Of a stretch of DNA of 64,000 nucleotides, positions 53,649-62,935 are shown piece by piece. Below the pieces are notes generated by a model, which was not told where the DNA came from, searched no databases, and saw only the letters and a program-made list of their open reading frames with translations. The translations under genes were made by a program, and so were the position numbers. The number at the start of each line of letters is the position of its first letter. The stretch's first letter is position 1. The stretch spans positions 62,001 through 126,000 of the forward strand of contig CAWIZJ010000046.1 in NCBI GenBank assembly GCA_963840535.1, written 5' to 3'. The DNA comes from VAZQ01 sp963840535 (GTDB lineage Bacteria; Pseudomonadota; Alphaproteobacteria; Rhizobiales; Xanthobacteraceae).

Positions 53649-53752
53649 GGCCGCGTTTCCCGGCCGAGCGCACTTGCGCGCGAGAGCCGGGATCCAGGGG
53701 AATGTTACGGGACCAGGCAGCCCCGGGCGTGATGCTCGCTTTACGTCTAAGC

Positions 53753-53789
53753 TGGGTCCTGGGTCTCGCTGCGCACGCCCGGAACACGA
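53753..53789. repeat. GGGTCCYGG repeat, diverged copy 2
   Basis: TGGGTCCTGGGTCTCGCTGC followed by GCACGCCCGGAACACGA; same ends as copy 1 with the centre shortened. Same orientation, 150 bases apart. Confidence 0.6.
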
Positions 53790-54034
53790 TTGCGATTAGT
53801 CTCACGATGTCAAACAGCCCGCTGCTGGCGGCAGCATTCTCCGTTGCAACGCACCTTCTAGTCCAGTCACGACAAGTAGTCAATATAAAGCTTCATTTGG
53901 TAATGTCGCGGGCAAGCATGAAAGTGTCGGGTCTCGCAAAAGCTCGACCCGACCTACGCTGCCAGACCCGACCCCTTGCCATCGCCGCGGAGCGCGGCCG
54001 TTGCGTGGAAAGGTGGCGGCGGAGGCAGCGCCGC

Positions 54035-54334
54035 TCAGCGTCCCGCCGGGGCGCGCAGCAGCCGCACGATCAGCCAGATCGGCACGACCACCGCGGCGCC
54101 GAGCAGGAAATACCGCCACAGCCACTCGACGGCATCGAAGCCCATCTCCCACAGCAGCCGGATCAGGTCCTCGATGCTGCGCAGGATGTTGAAGGGATCG
54201 AGCCCGAGGACCTTGAGGATCACGCCGACCAGGATCGACAGCAGGACGAGCCGGAAGATCACCGACAGGGGCGGCCCGCCGAAGAAGCGGGTGACATGAT
54301 TGCCGGCCATCGGCCTCTCCATCGGCGCGCTCAT
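54035..54334 (-). CDS. DUF6460-type small membrane protein
   Basis: 99 aa with two helices (VIFRLVLLSILVGVILKVLG and YFLLGAAVVVPIWLIVRLL) separated by LDPFNILRSIEDLIRLLWEM. The pattern FFGGPPLSV...GLDPFNI is the DUF6460 signature in alphaproteobacteria. Follows the ligase end by 14 bases on the same strand. Role unknown. Confidence 0.8.
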   Translation of the reverse strand: MSAPMERPMAGNHVTRFFGGPPLSVIFRLVLLSILVGVILKVLGLDPFNILRSIEDLIRLLWEMGFDAVEWLWRYFLLGAAVVVPIWLIVRLLRAPAGR

Positions 54335-54348
54335 GGAATCCACTCCTA

Positions 54349-56014
54349 TCATATCGCCAGTTGGCCGGCAGCCGCGGCCTGTCCGCGCTCGAGCCCTCCA
54401 GCATCCGCTCGAGCGTTTCCAGCCGGTCCGCCTCGCGCGGCGGCTTGTCCCAGCGCAGCCGGCTGATGCGGGGAAAGCGCATGGCGATGCCCGACTTGTG
54501 CCGCGTCGAGCGCTGCAAGCCCTCGAAGGCGATCTCCAGGACGAGCCCGCGATCCGCCTCGTGCACGACCTCGCGCACCGGGCCGAAGCGCTCGACGGTG
54601 TTGCGGCGCACGAAGCGGTCGATCCGGAGGAGCTCCTCGTCGGTGAAGCCGAAATAGGCCTTCCCGACCGGCACCAGCGTGTCGCCGTCCCCGCCGCTGC
54701 TCCAGACGCCGAAGGTGTAGTCGGAATAGTACGAGGAACGCTTGCCGCTGCCGCGCTGGGCATACATCAGGACCGCGTCGATGAGGTGCGGATCGCGCTT
54801 CCACTTCCACCACGGTCCGCGCGCGCGCCCCGGCACATAGGGGGCATCGCGGCGCTTGAGCATGATGCCCTCGACCGCCTGCGCATCGGCGCCGACCGGC
54901 TCGCTGCGCGCTGCGGCGAGCTCGTCCCAGCTCGCGAACGGCACCAGCGGCGAAAGATCGACCCTGCGCCGCATCGAGGCGGGCGACGAAGCGCTCGAGC
55001 CGGGCCCGCCGCTCGACGAAGGGAAGCGCGCGCAGGTCCTGCTCGCCGTCGACCAGCAGATCGTATGCGCGCAGATGGGCCGGAAACTGCGCCAGCAGCC
55101 GGGCGTCGACGGTCTTGCGGTTGAGCCGCTGCTGCAGCACGTTGAAGCTCTGCACCCGGCCTCGCGCACGATCAGCAGCTCGCCGTCGATGGCGCCGGGA
55201 ATGCGCAGCGCCTCGATCAGGTCCGGAAAGCTTGCCGAGATGTCCTCGCCGGTGCGGGAATAGAGCCGCGCGACCAGCGCTCCGTCGGCGCCGCGCGCCG
55301 GCGGCGGCCTGCACGCGGATGCCGTCCCATTTCCATTCGGCCAGGAAATCCTTCGGCTCGAGCCCGCCGAGATCGCTCTCCTCGATCGCGTGCGCCAGCA
55401 TCGGCGGCCGGAAGGGAGCGGGATCGCGGCTCGACGGCCGCTCGGCGCGGCCTTCGAGCCAGGCGAACAGTTCCAGGTAGGGCGGTTGCAGGCCGGGCCA
55501 GATCAGCTCGAGCTCCTGCGCGTCCTTGCCGCCGAGCGCGGCGGCGGCGGTCTTGGCGAGCCGCGCCGACACCCCGATGCGCAGAGCCGCCGGTCACCAG
55601 CTTGAGCAGCGCCCAGCGTCCGGTCTCGTCGAGCTGGTCGAGCCAGCGCGCGAGCTGCGCCGGCAGCTCGGACTTGCCGAGCGAGGCGAGCGCGGCGACG
55701 ACCGCGGAGAGCGAAGGTCGTCGTGCGTCCGCTGCCTGCGGCGGCGCCGGCCACATCAGCGCGACGGTCTCGGACAGGTCGCCGACATAGTCGTAGGACA
55801 GCGCGAACAGCACCGGGTCGGTGCGCGCCGCGATCAGGCCGCGGATGACGCCCGGCTTGGCGTGCCGGAAGGTCAGCGCGCCGGTCAGCGCCGCCAGCGC
55901 CCATCCGCGCTCCGGGTCGGGAACGCTGCGGAAATAGTCGGTCATCAGCCGCAGCTTGTTGTTGCGCCCGCCTTCGTAGGCGAGCCGGTCGAGCAGCTCG
56001 GCGAACCGCTTCAT
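54349..56014 (-). CDS. ATP-dependent DNA ligase (LigC/LigB type), at least four frame breaks
   Basis: About 550 aa when joined. MKRFAELLDRLAYEGGRNNK starts the DNA-binding domain; AEWKWDGIRVQ holds the adenylated lysine (KWDG); RLYSRTGEDIS and AIDGELLIV are motifs III-IV; GIMLKRRDAPYVPG and WWKWKRDPHLIDAVL are motifs IV-V and VI; the OB domain follows. Frame changes near 55590, 55295, 55165, 54970 and possibly at the very end near 54360. ATG 56014 overlaps the exonuclease stop (ATGA). Usual partner genes are this exonuclease and an Lhr helicase, which is not visible here. Confidence 0.82.
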
Positions 56015-57039
56015 GGCGCCGTGCCCGCACTGTCGCCGTCGGATTCGTCCTCGTCGCCGTAGCCGACGATCGCCAGCGGGCGCGCGTTCAGGCCGCGCCT
56101 CCGGCTCCAATGCACGAGCGCGTCTTCCTGCCCGTGGGTGACCCAGACCTCGCCGGCGCCGGTCGCGGCAATGGTGGCGGTGAGCCCGTTCCAGTCGGCG
56201 TGGTCCGATATCACCAGCGGCAGGTCGACGCGACGCTGGCGCGCCCGCGCGCGCACCCGCATCCAGCCGGAGGCGAAGCAGGCGACCGGATCCGGAAACC
56301 GCCGCGACCACGGTTCCCGCAGGGCCGACGGCGGACACAGCGTGATGGTGCCGGCGAGCTTGTCCGCGCCGCGCACCGGCTCGACGCGGCCGAGAGCGAG
56401 GCCGCGGCTCTGGTAGTAGCGCGTGATCTTCTCGAGTGCCCCGTGCAGATAGATCGGCGCCTCGTAGCCGGCCGCGCGCAGCAGCGCGAGGAGGCGCTGC
56501 GCCTTGCCGAGCGAATAGGCGCCCACCAGATGGGCGCGATCCGGGAACAGCGCGACGGAAGCCAGAAGCTTCGCGATCTCGACATCGGGCTCGCCGTGGC
56601 GGAAAACCGGCAGGCCGAACGTCGCCTCGGTGACGAACAGGTCGCAGCGCAGCGGCTCGAACGGCGCGCAGGTGGGATCGGCGACGTCCTTGTAGTCGCC
56701 CGACGCGACGACGCGCAGGCCGTCGGCCTCGACCGCGATCTGCGCCGAGCCGAGCACGTGGCCGGCGGGATGCAACGTGACGCGCGCGCCGCCGACCATC
56801 ACGGTCTCGCCGTAGGCCACGCTCTGCGCCGAGCCGGCAAAGCCTTCGCCGTGGCGCAGCCGCATCAGGTCGAGCGTTTCCGGCGTGGCCAGCACCGCGC
56901 CGTGCCCGGCACGGGCGTGGTCGGAGTGGGCGTGCGTGATCACGGCCTTGTCCACCGGCCGGGTCGGATCGATGTGGAACCCGCCGGGCTTGCAGAATAT
57001 GCCGGCCGCCGTCGGCAGCAGGATGTCGTCCGCGCGCAT
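56011..57039 (-). CDS. Ligase-associated DNA exonuclease (metallo-beta-lactamase fold)
   Basis: 342 aa. Zinc motif THAHSDHARAG, further ligands in HPAGHVLGSAQI and SGDYKD, CPSF/SNM1-like end VISDHADWNGL and VWVTHGQEDALVHW. This is the exonuclease always found with ATP-dependent ligase in bacterial Lhr-Core type repair operons. Complete; first gene of the pair. Confidence 0.92.
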   Translation of the reverse strand: MRADDILLPTAAGIFCKPGGFHIDPTRPVDKAVITHAHSDHARAGHGAVLATPETLDLMRLRHGEGFAGSAQSVAYGETVMVGGARVTLHPAGHVLGSAQIAVEADGLRVVASGDYKDVADPTCAPFEPLRCDLFVTEATFGLPVFRHGEPDVEIAKLLASVALFPDRAHLVGAYSLGKAQRLLALLRAAGYEAPIYLHGALEKITRYYQSRGLALGRVEPVRGADKLAGTITLCPPSALREPWSRRFPDPVACFASGWMRVRARARQRRVDLPLVISDHADWNGLTATIAATGAGEVWVTHGQEDALVHWSRRRGLNARPLAIVGYGDEDESDGDSAGTAP

Positions 57040-57359
57040 TGCGGTCAGATAGGGTGCAGGTGGCGCTTCGAGTAGGGCGCTTGCGCAGATGTTCGCCTGC
57101 GTCTACCTCGAAGGGCGGCTCAACCGTCGGAAGCCCGGAGCGCTTCGAAAGCGCGCTCTCGTAATGAAATGCTAGCGTTTCCGCCGGTACGAGCGACCAA
57201 GCCGATCCGAGGATCAAAGATGCGCATCATGTGCGACCATCACCGGCCTCGCGTCTCGCGTCGTGAGACTGTCTCGTCGACTGGGAGCGGCAGCCCTTGT
57301 GCGCAAGTGCGCTCGCGCAGCGGGCGTTCGAGCAACCGCCGGGGTCTCGCCGATCGACC
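57040..57359. other. Intergenic, no supported gene
   Basis: Region upstream of the exonuclease. It should contain its promoter; nothing else is recognisable. Confidence 0.4.
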
Positions 57360-57960
57360 CCCGAACGCGGTGATGCCCCGATCGAAGCACTCAGGCGGCT
57401 GATGGAGGGAAACCAGCGCTACGCTCGCGAACAACCCCGCCATCAAGGATTTCGCCGACCGGCCGCGCGTGCCCGCGCCACGGTCCAGTACCGCGTTCGC
57501 CGCGGTAGCTCGGCTGTGCGTCAGACTCGTCGCGTGGCGCACGAGCTTGCATTCGACCGCGGCCCGGTGAGCTGTTCGTGGTGCGGCACGTTCGCGCAGC
57601 CGTCATCGACGACGGATGCACGCCAGTTTCGAATACCGCGCAGACCTCGGCGTTCCGCGGATCATGGGGCTCGGCGCGACAGCGACGCCGCGCTCATACC
57701 TCCCAAGGTGCCTTCCAGGTTCAACCGGGCACGGGCCTTGGCCGACGGTTCAGGTGGCGAACTCGAGCAAGGCGAGAAAGCGCGCGTGCGCGTCGTCGTC
57801 CAGGAAGAAGTGCGCTGGTCGAGGATGGTCTCCTCAGCTTGATTGGCGGAGTCGCTCGTCGCAGCGTGAATCGTCCGACAGCTGTGGCCCGCGCAACGCC
57901 GCTGCCAGCGGATGCAGAAGCGCGATTTCGCTTCGGCGGAGAGCGCGGTTTGGATTACGT
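57360..57960 (+). pseudogene. Beta-carbonic anhydrase wreck
   Basis: Frames together spell a beta-class carbonic anhydrase: APIEALRRLMEGNQRYAREQ, then VAHELAFDRGPG, LFVVRHVRAAVIDDG, SFEYRADLGVPRIMGLGAT. The normal zinc region GCADSRV is scrambled and the HSxCGAV site is missing. At least four frame changes and small losses occur within 350 bases; this density, higher than in the neighbouring genes, argues for true decay. The rest up to 57960 is unrecognisable. Confidence 0.65.
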
Positions 57961-58312
57961 TATCCATGCGACGATCAGCGGTGGCGGGCAGGCAGGACTA
58001 CCGATCACGGCAGGACCGATATGGCTGATAGCTCATCTGTACCGACTATTGGTCCTAACTTCGCACCTGCGGGCACGGCTGCACGTCGTGGCTGCCGAAC
58101 GTCCAGAGCCCGTTTCGCGGAGTATCGCTCGATACGGGACAAGGCCAGGCTCGAGCGCCGTCGTGCCGGCCATCCCGCCTTGCTTCCCCGGCAAGGTCGC
58201 CAACTGGATGCGTCGTGGCGCAGGCGTCGCATCGATTCGCTGGCCCGGACCGCGAGCGCGACATCGACAGCGTGCAGCTCGAACGGCCTTCAGAAGGGCG
58301 GCGGCGCGCCGC
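57961..58312. other. Intergenic, no supported gene
   Basis: About 350 bases between the anhydrase wreck and the stop of the TIGR02186 gene. Open frames are present but without family features. Confidence 0.35.
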
Positions 58313-59103
58313 TCAATCCCGCCTGAACACCACCGAGGCGAACCAGCCGGTGGCGATCGCCATCAGCGCGGTGGCGAGGCCGTAGAGCAGGCCGTGGTCG
58401 CGCGCGGCGACGGTGACCAGCCGCTCGAAGCCCGACTTGTAGACCTCGAACGGGGAGGGGGCGCGCGCGATCTGCATGCCGTCGGCGAACAGCCGCACGT
58501 CGACCTCGTAGGTCCCCACCGGCACCTCGGCCGGAAGCGGGATCGATGGCGCGATAGAGCGCCGGGGTGAGGAAGGTGACCCCGTTCGACGCCTCGCGGT
58601 AGAGCTGCTTGTCGGTCTTGATCTTGATGAAGGCGAGGCGGAACGGATCGTCGCTCGCGGCATCGGCGATGTTGACGCTGGCGCGCTGCGGCAGCGGAAT
58701 GTTGTCGATGCCGAGCTGCAGGCGGCGAAGCGTCTCGGTGCCGGTGATGTCGTCGAGCGGCCGGTTGGACAGCACCGCGAGGTAGGCCGGCACGTTCTCG
58801 AACACGCGCGAATCCCAGTTGATCCAGATGCCGAGCACCCGCTCCTTGCGGAAGGTGACCATGTTCTGGCGCGGCCCGGTGACCGTGACGATGATGTTGT
58901 AGCCGCTGCGCCGCAGCCGCGAGGCCGAATCCTGCTCGATGCCGCCGAACAGCACGAGCTCGTCGCCGACGAAGCTCGGACGTCACCATCACGCGATGGT
59001 TGGACAGCGAGGCGATCAGCCGCTCCGCGCGCGCCGGAACAGCCGACGCGAGGAGCGCGCCGCCGAGTGCGGCGAGCAAAGCGAGCGCGCAGGTCCGTCT
59101 CAT
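58313..59103 (-). CDS. TIGR02186-type periplasmic/membrane protein, two frame breaks
   Basis: About 262 aa when joined. Signal peptide LALLAALGGALLASAVPARA, then ERLIASLSNHRVMVTSE, break near 58980, FVGDELVLFGGIEQDSASR-like, YNIIVTVTGPRQNMVTFRKE, VLGIWINWDSRVFENVP, break near 58555, VGTYEVDVRLFADGMQIAR and a C-terminal membrane anchor GLATALMAIATGWFASVVF. ATG 59103 overlaps the TauE stop (ATGA). This family is regularly coupled to TauE-type transporters; function unknown. Confidence 0.8.
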
Positions 59104-60028
59104 AGGTCGGGCTCCAGCGGTCGCAGGGAATAGAGGCTGTCGGGCGAGCACCACGAGCTCGAGCGCGAAGCGCATTCCCACCGCCAGCACCAGGAGGCCG
59201 AGCAGGAGGCGCAGCCGCTCGCTGCTCATGCGCTGGCCGGCGCGGGCGCCGAACTGGGCGCCGGTGACGCCGCCCACCATCAGGATGAGCGCGAGCAGCG
59301 CGTCGACCAGGTGGTTGGTCGCGGCGTGCATCACGGTCGCGGTCGCCATGGTGACCAGGGTGAGCACCATCGACGTGCCGATCACCGTCGCGGTCGGCAC
59401 CCGCAGCAGATAGATCAGCATCGGCACGAGCAGGAAGCCGCCGCCGATGCCCATGACCGCGCCGATGAACCCGATGAAGAAGCCGATCCCCCACACCGGG
59501 ATGGCGGAGATGTAGATGCGCGAGCGCTTGAAGCGCAGCTTGAACGGGAGCCCGTGGATCCAGGTATGGCTGCCCGGCCGGCGCAGCTCGACCGGCTTGC
59601 CCTGCTGCGCGCGGATGATGGCGCGCACGCTCTCGACCACCATCAGGGTGCCGACGATGCCGAGCAGGATCACGTAGGAGACGCCGATGGTGATGTCGAG
59701 CTGGCCGAGGCTGCGCAAGCGTGGTGAACAGCCAGACCCCGAACGCGGTGCCGATGAAGCCGCCGGCGAGCAGCATGAAGGCGAGCGCGAGATCGAGCGC
59801 GCGGCGGCGCCAGTAGCTGATCGCGCCGGACATGGAGGAGGCGGCGATGTGGCCGGTGACGCTCGCCACCGCCACCGCCGGCGAGATGCCGAGGAAGATC
59901 AGCAGCGGCGTCATCAGGAAGCCGCCGCCGATGCCGAACATGCCGGAGATGAAGCCGACCGCGAGCCCCATGGCGAGAATGACGAACACATTGACCGGCA
60001 GGTCTGCGATCGGAAGAAAGATCTGCAC
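59100..60028 (-). CDS. TauE/SafE-family transporter, two frame breaks
   Basis: About 308 aa when joined. MQIFLPIADLPVNVFVILAM start, GFISGMFGIGGGFLMTPLLI, break near 59717, VSYVILLGIVGTLMVVESVR, second repeat FIGAVMGIGGGFLLVPMLIY, then ELVVLARQ and, after a break near 59140, SLYSLRPLEPDL and stop. Two MFGIGGGFL/VMGIGGGFL half-motifs identify the TSUP family. It forms an export pair with the TIGR02186 protein. Confidence 0.85.
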
Positions 60029-60121
60029 CGATGCGGTCCTCGGCTCGAGGCTGCGGGGCGCGCGGAAACCGATCGGCCTTGCGAAGGGACCGAGCGAGTC
60101 GGGGCCGGCCTCGCCGTGCTC

Positions 60122-62458
60122 CTATTGTGCCGGGAGCGGCGTGGCAAGCTCGAGCCGGGGTGCGACCGCCGCGGGCAGCCGGTCGGCGGCAGCAGCCGGC
60201 GCCAGCGCGGGGGCAGGCGGTGCGGTTGGCGCCGGAGTCGGGACGGCGGTGGCGGCTGCCGCCTTCGGAGCCGGCTGGACGGTTGCACCTGCGATGCCGG
60301 TCGGCTCCATCGCGGATTGATCGGCGGAGCCGAGCAGGCTTCTGCCGATGGGGACGGTCGCCAGCACCAGCAGGATGGCGGACGTCCCGCCGATGAGGGC
60401 GCGCAACTTGCCGACCCGCCTGGCGAGCTTGCCCGCCGCAAGCGGGATCTCGCTCGGCGCGCCGGCAAGCTGCTTCGCCGCAGCCTCCTGGCTCGCCGCC
60501 TGCGCGGCGCGGCGCGCAGCGGCGATGAAGCTCGACTTGCCGTCCGGTTCCGGGGCGACGGGCGGCCTGGTGGCGACGAGCGCTGCTTCGGAGGCCGCGA
60601 TGCGGTCGGCCGGAAATCCGGGGCTGCGAGGGCGGCCGATGCCGGAACCGGGCTCGAGCGGATGGTCCGGCGGCAGGCTCGGATCGATCGCGTGGCGCTC
60701 CGTCACCGCGGCCTGGCCTCGGGCGACGACGCAGCGGCCGCGCGGCGGCGGAAGCCGCGGCTGCCGCGCCCTGCCGCCGCCGCAGGTGGCGGCATCGCCG
60801 CAGGCGCACCCGGAATGGGAGCCGGGCCGGCGGCAGCGCCCGGCCTGGCGCGGATGTCGGTCTCGATCATCGCCAGCCGGTCGACGACATGTCCGAGCGT
60901 GCCGTGGAACAGCTCGAGCACGTCCTGGGTCTCCTGCTCGGCCTGCCTGAGGGAGGCAACCTCGCGCGAGAGGGAACCGACCTCGGACGGCAGCGAAGCC
61001 TCGGCAGGCGCCGAAAGCCGCCGCGCGCTGCTGCTCGAGATGGGCGACGAGCTCGGCCAACCCGCGCTCGATCGCGGCGAGCTGTCCGAGGCGGGCGTCC
61101 GAGGCATCGAGCTTGCGGACCAGCTCGGCAATGCGCTCCTCGAGCCCGCCGAGCACGGCCTGATCGGCGCGAGCGAGCCCGATCCGCTCGATCCTGTCGA
61201 TCAATCCCGCGATCGTGGTCTCGAGCCCATCGGGGACGCTTCGGCTCGCCTGATTGCGGGCGGCGAGCGCATCGGCGAGCGCGGCGATGCGCTGCTCGAG
61301 CGTGGCGAGAATGCCGGCGCCGCCTGCCGCCGCGGCCTGATCGACCTTGGCCGCGAGCGCGCGCACCTCCTGCGACAGAGAGGCCAACGCGTCGTTGGAG
61401 GCGACATGGGAGACGATGCTGCGCATCGCGACGATCGCCGCTTCGAGCTGCCTGAGCGCCGACGGGTCCTGGGCGTAGCCGGCGACGAGCTCGATCTTGT
61501 GCGAAAGCTCGCGCACCGCCTTGTCGACGCCGACGAGGTTCTCGGCCGGCGTCAATGCGCGCAAGGCGTCGCGCACCTCGGCCAATCCTTGCTCCACTCC
61601 GCTCAGCGCCCCGTCGATATCGGCGTGCCGGGTCTGGTCGACGCGCTCGGAGAGCTTGCGCACCTCGGCTTCGAGCGCCTCGACCGCCGCACGCGGCATG
61701 GCCTCGCGCACGATGAGGCCGATCTCGGCGAGATCGTCACGCAGGAGGTCGACGGCCCGGTCGAGCCCGCAGGGCTGCCGCAGCGTGTCGATCCGGCTGT
61801 TGATCTGGCGCAGCAGCTGTTCGAGGCCGGACAGCTCCTGGGTATGCGCGCGCGGCAGGGGCTCGGCGGACATCGGTCCAAAGGCCGCGACGCCGACGGC
61901 GGCGGGCGGAGCTTCGAGTGCGCGCTGGCGGGCGGCGATCTCGCTCAGGGCCTGGTCGATCTGGGGCGGCTCCTCGGCGGGAAACGCGACGCGAGACTTC
62001 TCGCCGGCGAGGCCGGCGATGGCGCGGTCGGCCGCGTCCACGCGCCGCTCCATCTCGAACCTGGCCAGGCGACCTTCGGCAATCAGCTGATCGAGCCTGC
62101 GGTCGAGGCTCCAGATGGCCTCGGTCACCCGTCGCGGCGGTGCCTCGTCGCGGTCATCGGCCCGCCGCGATCCGTGTGCGAGCTGGGCGAGCTGGCGGAT
62201 GAGGGTGTCGAACCGATCGCTGAACGCGGCGAGGTCGTGAACCGCAGGCGGAAGGGGAGCAGGATCGCGGTCGGTGGCGGCGCGGTCTGTGCGGGTGGGG
62301 ACGGCGGCGCCCTTCGGCTCGCCGGCCGCAGCGGAGTCGCGAATGATGCTGTCGAGCCACTCGCCGACCGACATGCCGGCACGCTGCGCCGCCTCGCGCG
62401 CGCTCTCGCGCGCCTGCCGCCCGACCCCCAGAACCTGCCACGGAACGCCAGAATTCAT
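60122..62458 (-). CDS. PodJ-like coiled-coil polar protein lacking Sel1 repeats, internal frame shift pair
   Basis: About 775 aa. MNSGVPWQVLGVGRQARESA and AAQRAGMSVGEWLDSII are the family N-terminus of Hyphomicrobiales PodJ/localisation-factor proteins. Residues 80-480 are long coiled coils (LEQLLRQINSRIDTLRQ; VRELSHKIELVAGYAQ). Between about 61010 and 60735 the better sequence lies in another frame (SLREVASLRQAEQETQDV-type, FHGTLGHVVDRLAMIETD), so two opposite one-base changes flank it. SSFIAAARRAAQAASQEAAA precedes a single helix LIGGTSAILLVLATVPIGR. Homologues continue with Sel1 repeats; here the protein ends after a Pro/Ala tail. Confidence 0.75.
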   Translation of the reverse strand: MNSGVPWQVLGVGRQARESAREAAQRAGMSVGEWLDSIIRDSAAAGEPKGAAVPTRTDRAATDRDPAPLPPAVHDLAAFSDRFDTLIRQLAQLAHGSRRADDRDEAPPRRVTEAIWSLDRRLDQLIAEGRLARFEMERRVDAADRAIAGLAGEKSRVAFPAEEPPQIDQALSEIAARQRALEAPPAAVGVAAFGPMSAEPLPRAHTQELSGLEQLLRQINSRIDTLRQPCGLDRAVDLLRDDLAEIGLIVREAMPRAAVEALEAEVRKLSERVDQTRHADIDGALSGVEQGLAEVRDALRALTPAENLVGVDKAVRELSHKIELVAGYAQDPSALRQLEAAIVAMRSIVSHVASNDALASLSQEVRALAAKVDQAAAAGGAGILATLEQRIAALADALAARNQASRSVPDGLETTIAGLIDRIERIGLARADQAVLGGLEERIAELVRKLDASDARLGQLAAIERGLAELVAHLEQQRAAAFGACRGFAAVRGRFPLARGCLPQAGRAGDPGRARAVPRHARTCRRPAGDDRDRHPRQAGRCRRPGSHSGCACGDAATCGGGRARQPRLPPPRGRCVVARGQAAVTERHAIDPSLPPDHPLEPGSGIGRPRSPGFPADRIAASEAALVATRPPVAPEPDGKSSFIAAARRAAQAASQEAAAKQLAGAPSEIPLAAGKLARRVGKLRALIGGTSAILLVLATVPIGRSLLGSADQSAMEPTGIAGATVQPAPKAAAATAVPTPAPTAPPAPALAPAAAADRLPAAVAPRLELATPLPAQ

Positions 62459-62935
62459 GCCCGCATCCACGAATTGGAACAGGGAGGAGCGGCAGCCGGA
62501 TGCCTTGGTGGAGCCGGCGCTCGTTAACGGTCGATGGATAGCGAGGCGGCCCTGGACCCCGGGCGGCAGTTTTTCCCGCTCGCGGTAAACAGACCGTTAA
62601 GACCGGGAATCGGGTCCGGCCGCGGCCGCGATCGAGACCGGCTGTGGCGGTTCCATCACACCGGCTCCGCCGGCGCGTCAATCTTGGGATCAGGTCGCCA
62701 CGCTCGCGGCCTGCTGCTGCCAGCACCGGTCGATGCAGCTGAGGCCCTGGCAGTGCTGGAGCGGGGCGTCAGCCGCCGGCACCCCCGACCCGATTGCAGC
62801 CCTCGAGATCGGGCGGCGGAAGGTCGAGCGAATCAGTCCGGTCTACCCAAACTGCGGACATTCTGGGTGTGGTCGGTTGGCCTCTTCCGTGCCAGGAGCG
62901 GCCGTGAGCAGGTGCAGAAGAGAATTCGGGCCGTT
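62459..62935. other. Intergenic, no supported gene
   Basis: About 480 bases. CGTTAACGGTCGATGG near 62520 and CAGACCGTTAAGACCGG near 62590 form a loose inverted pair around TTAACGGTC / GACCGTTAA; possible operator or start-site region of the PodJ-like gene. Nothing else seen. Confidence 0.4.

Larger units (their letters stand above)
53291..54034. other. Long intergenic region with two related palindromic repeats
   Basis: 740 bases without a supported gene. It contains repeats at 53603 and 53753 and a lower-GC end near 53880. Promoter of the amidohydrolase gene should be in its left part. Confidence 0.5.
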
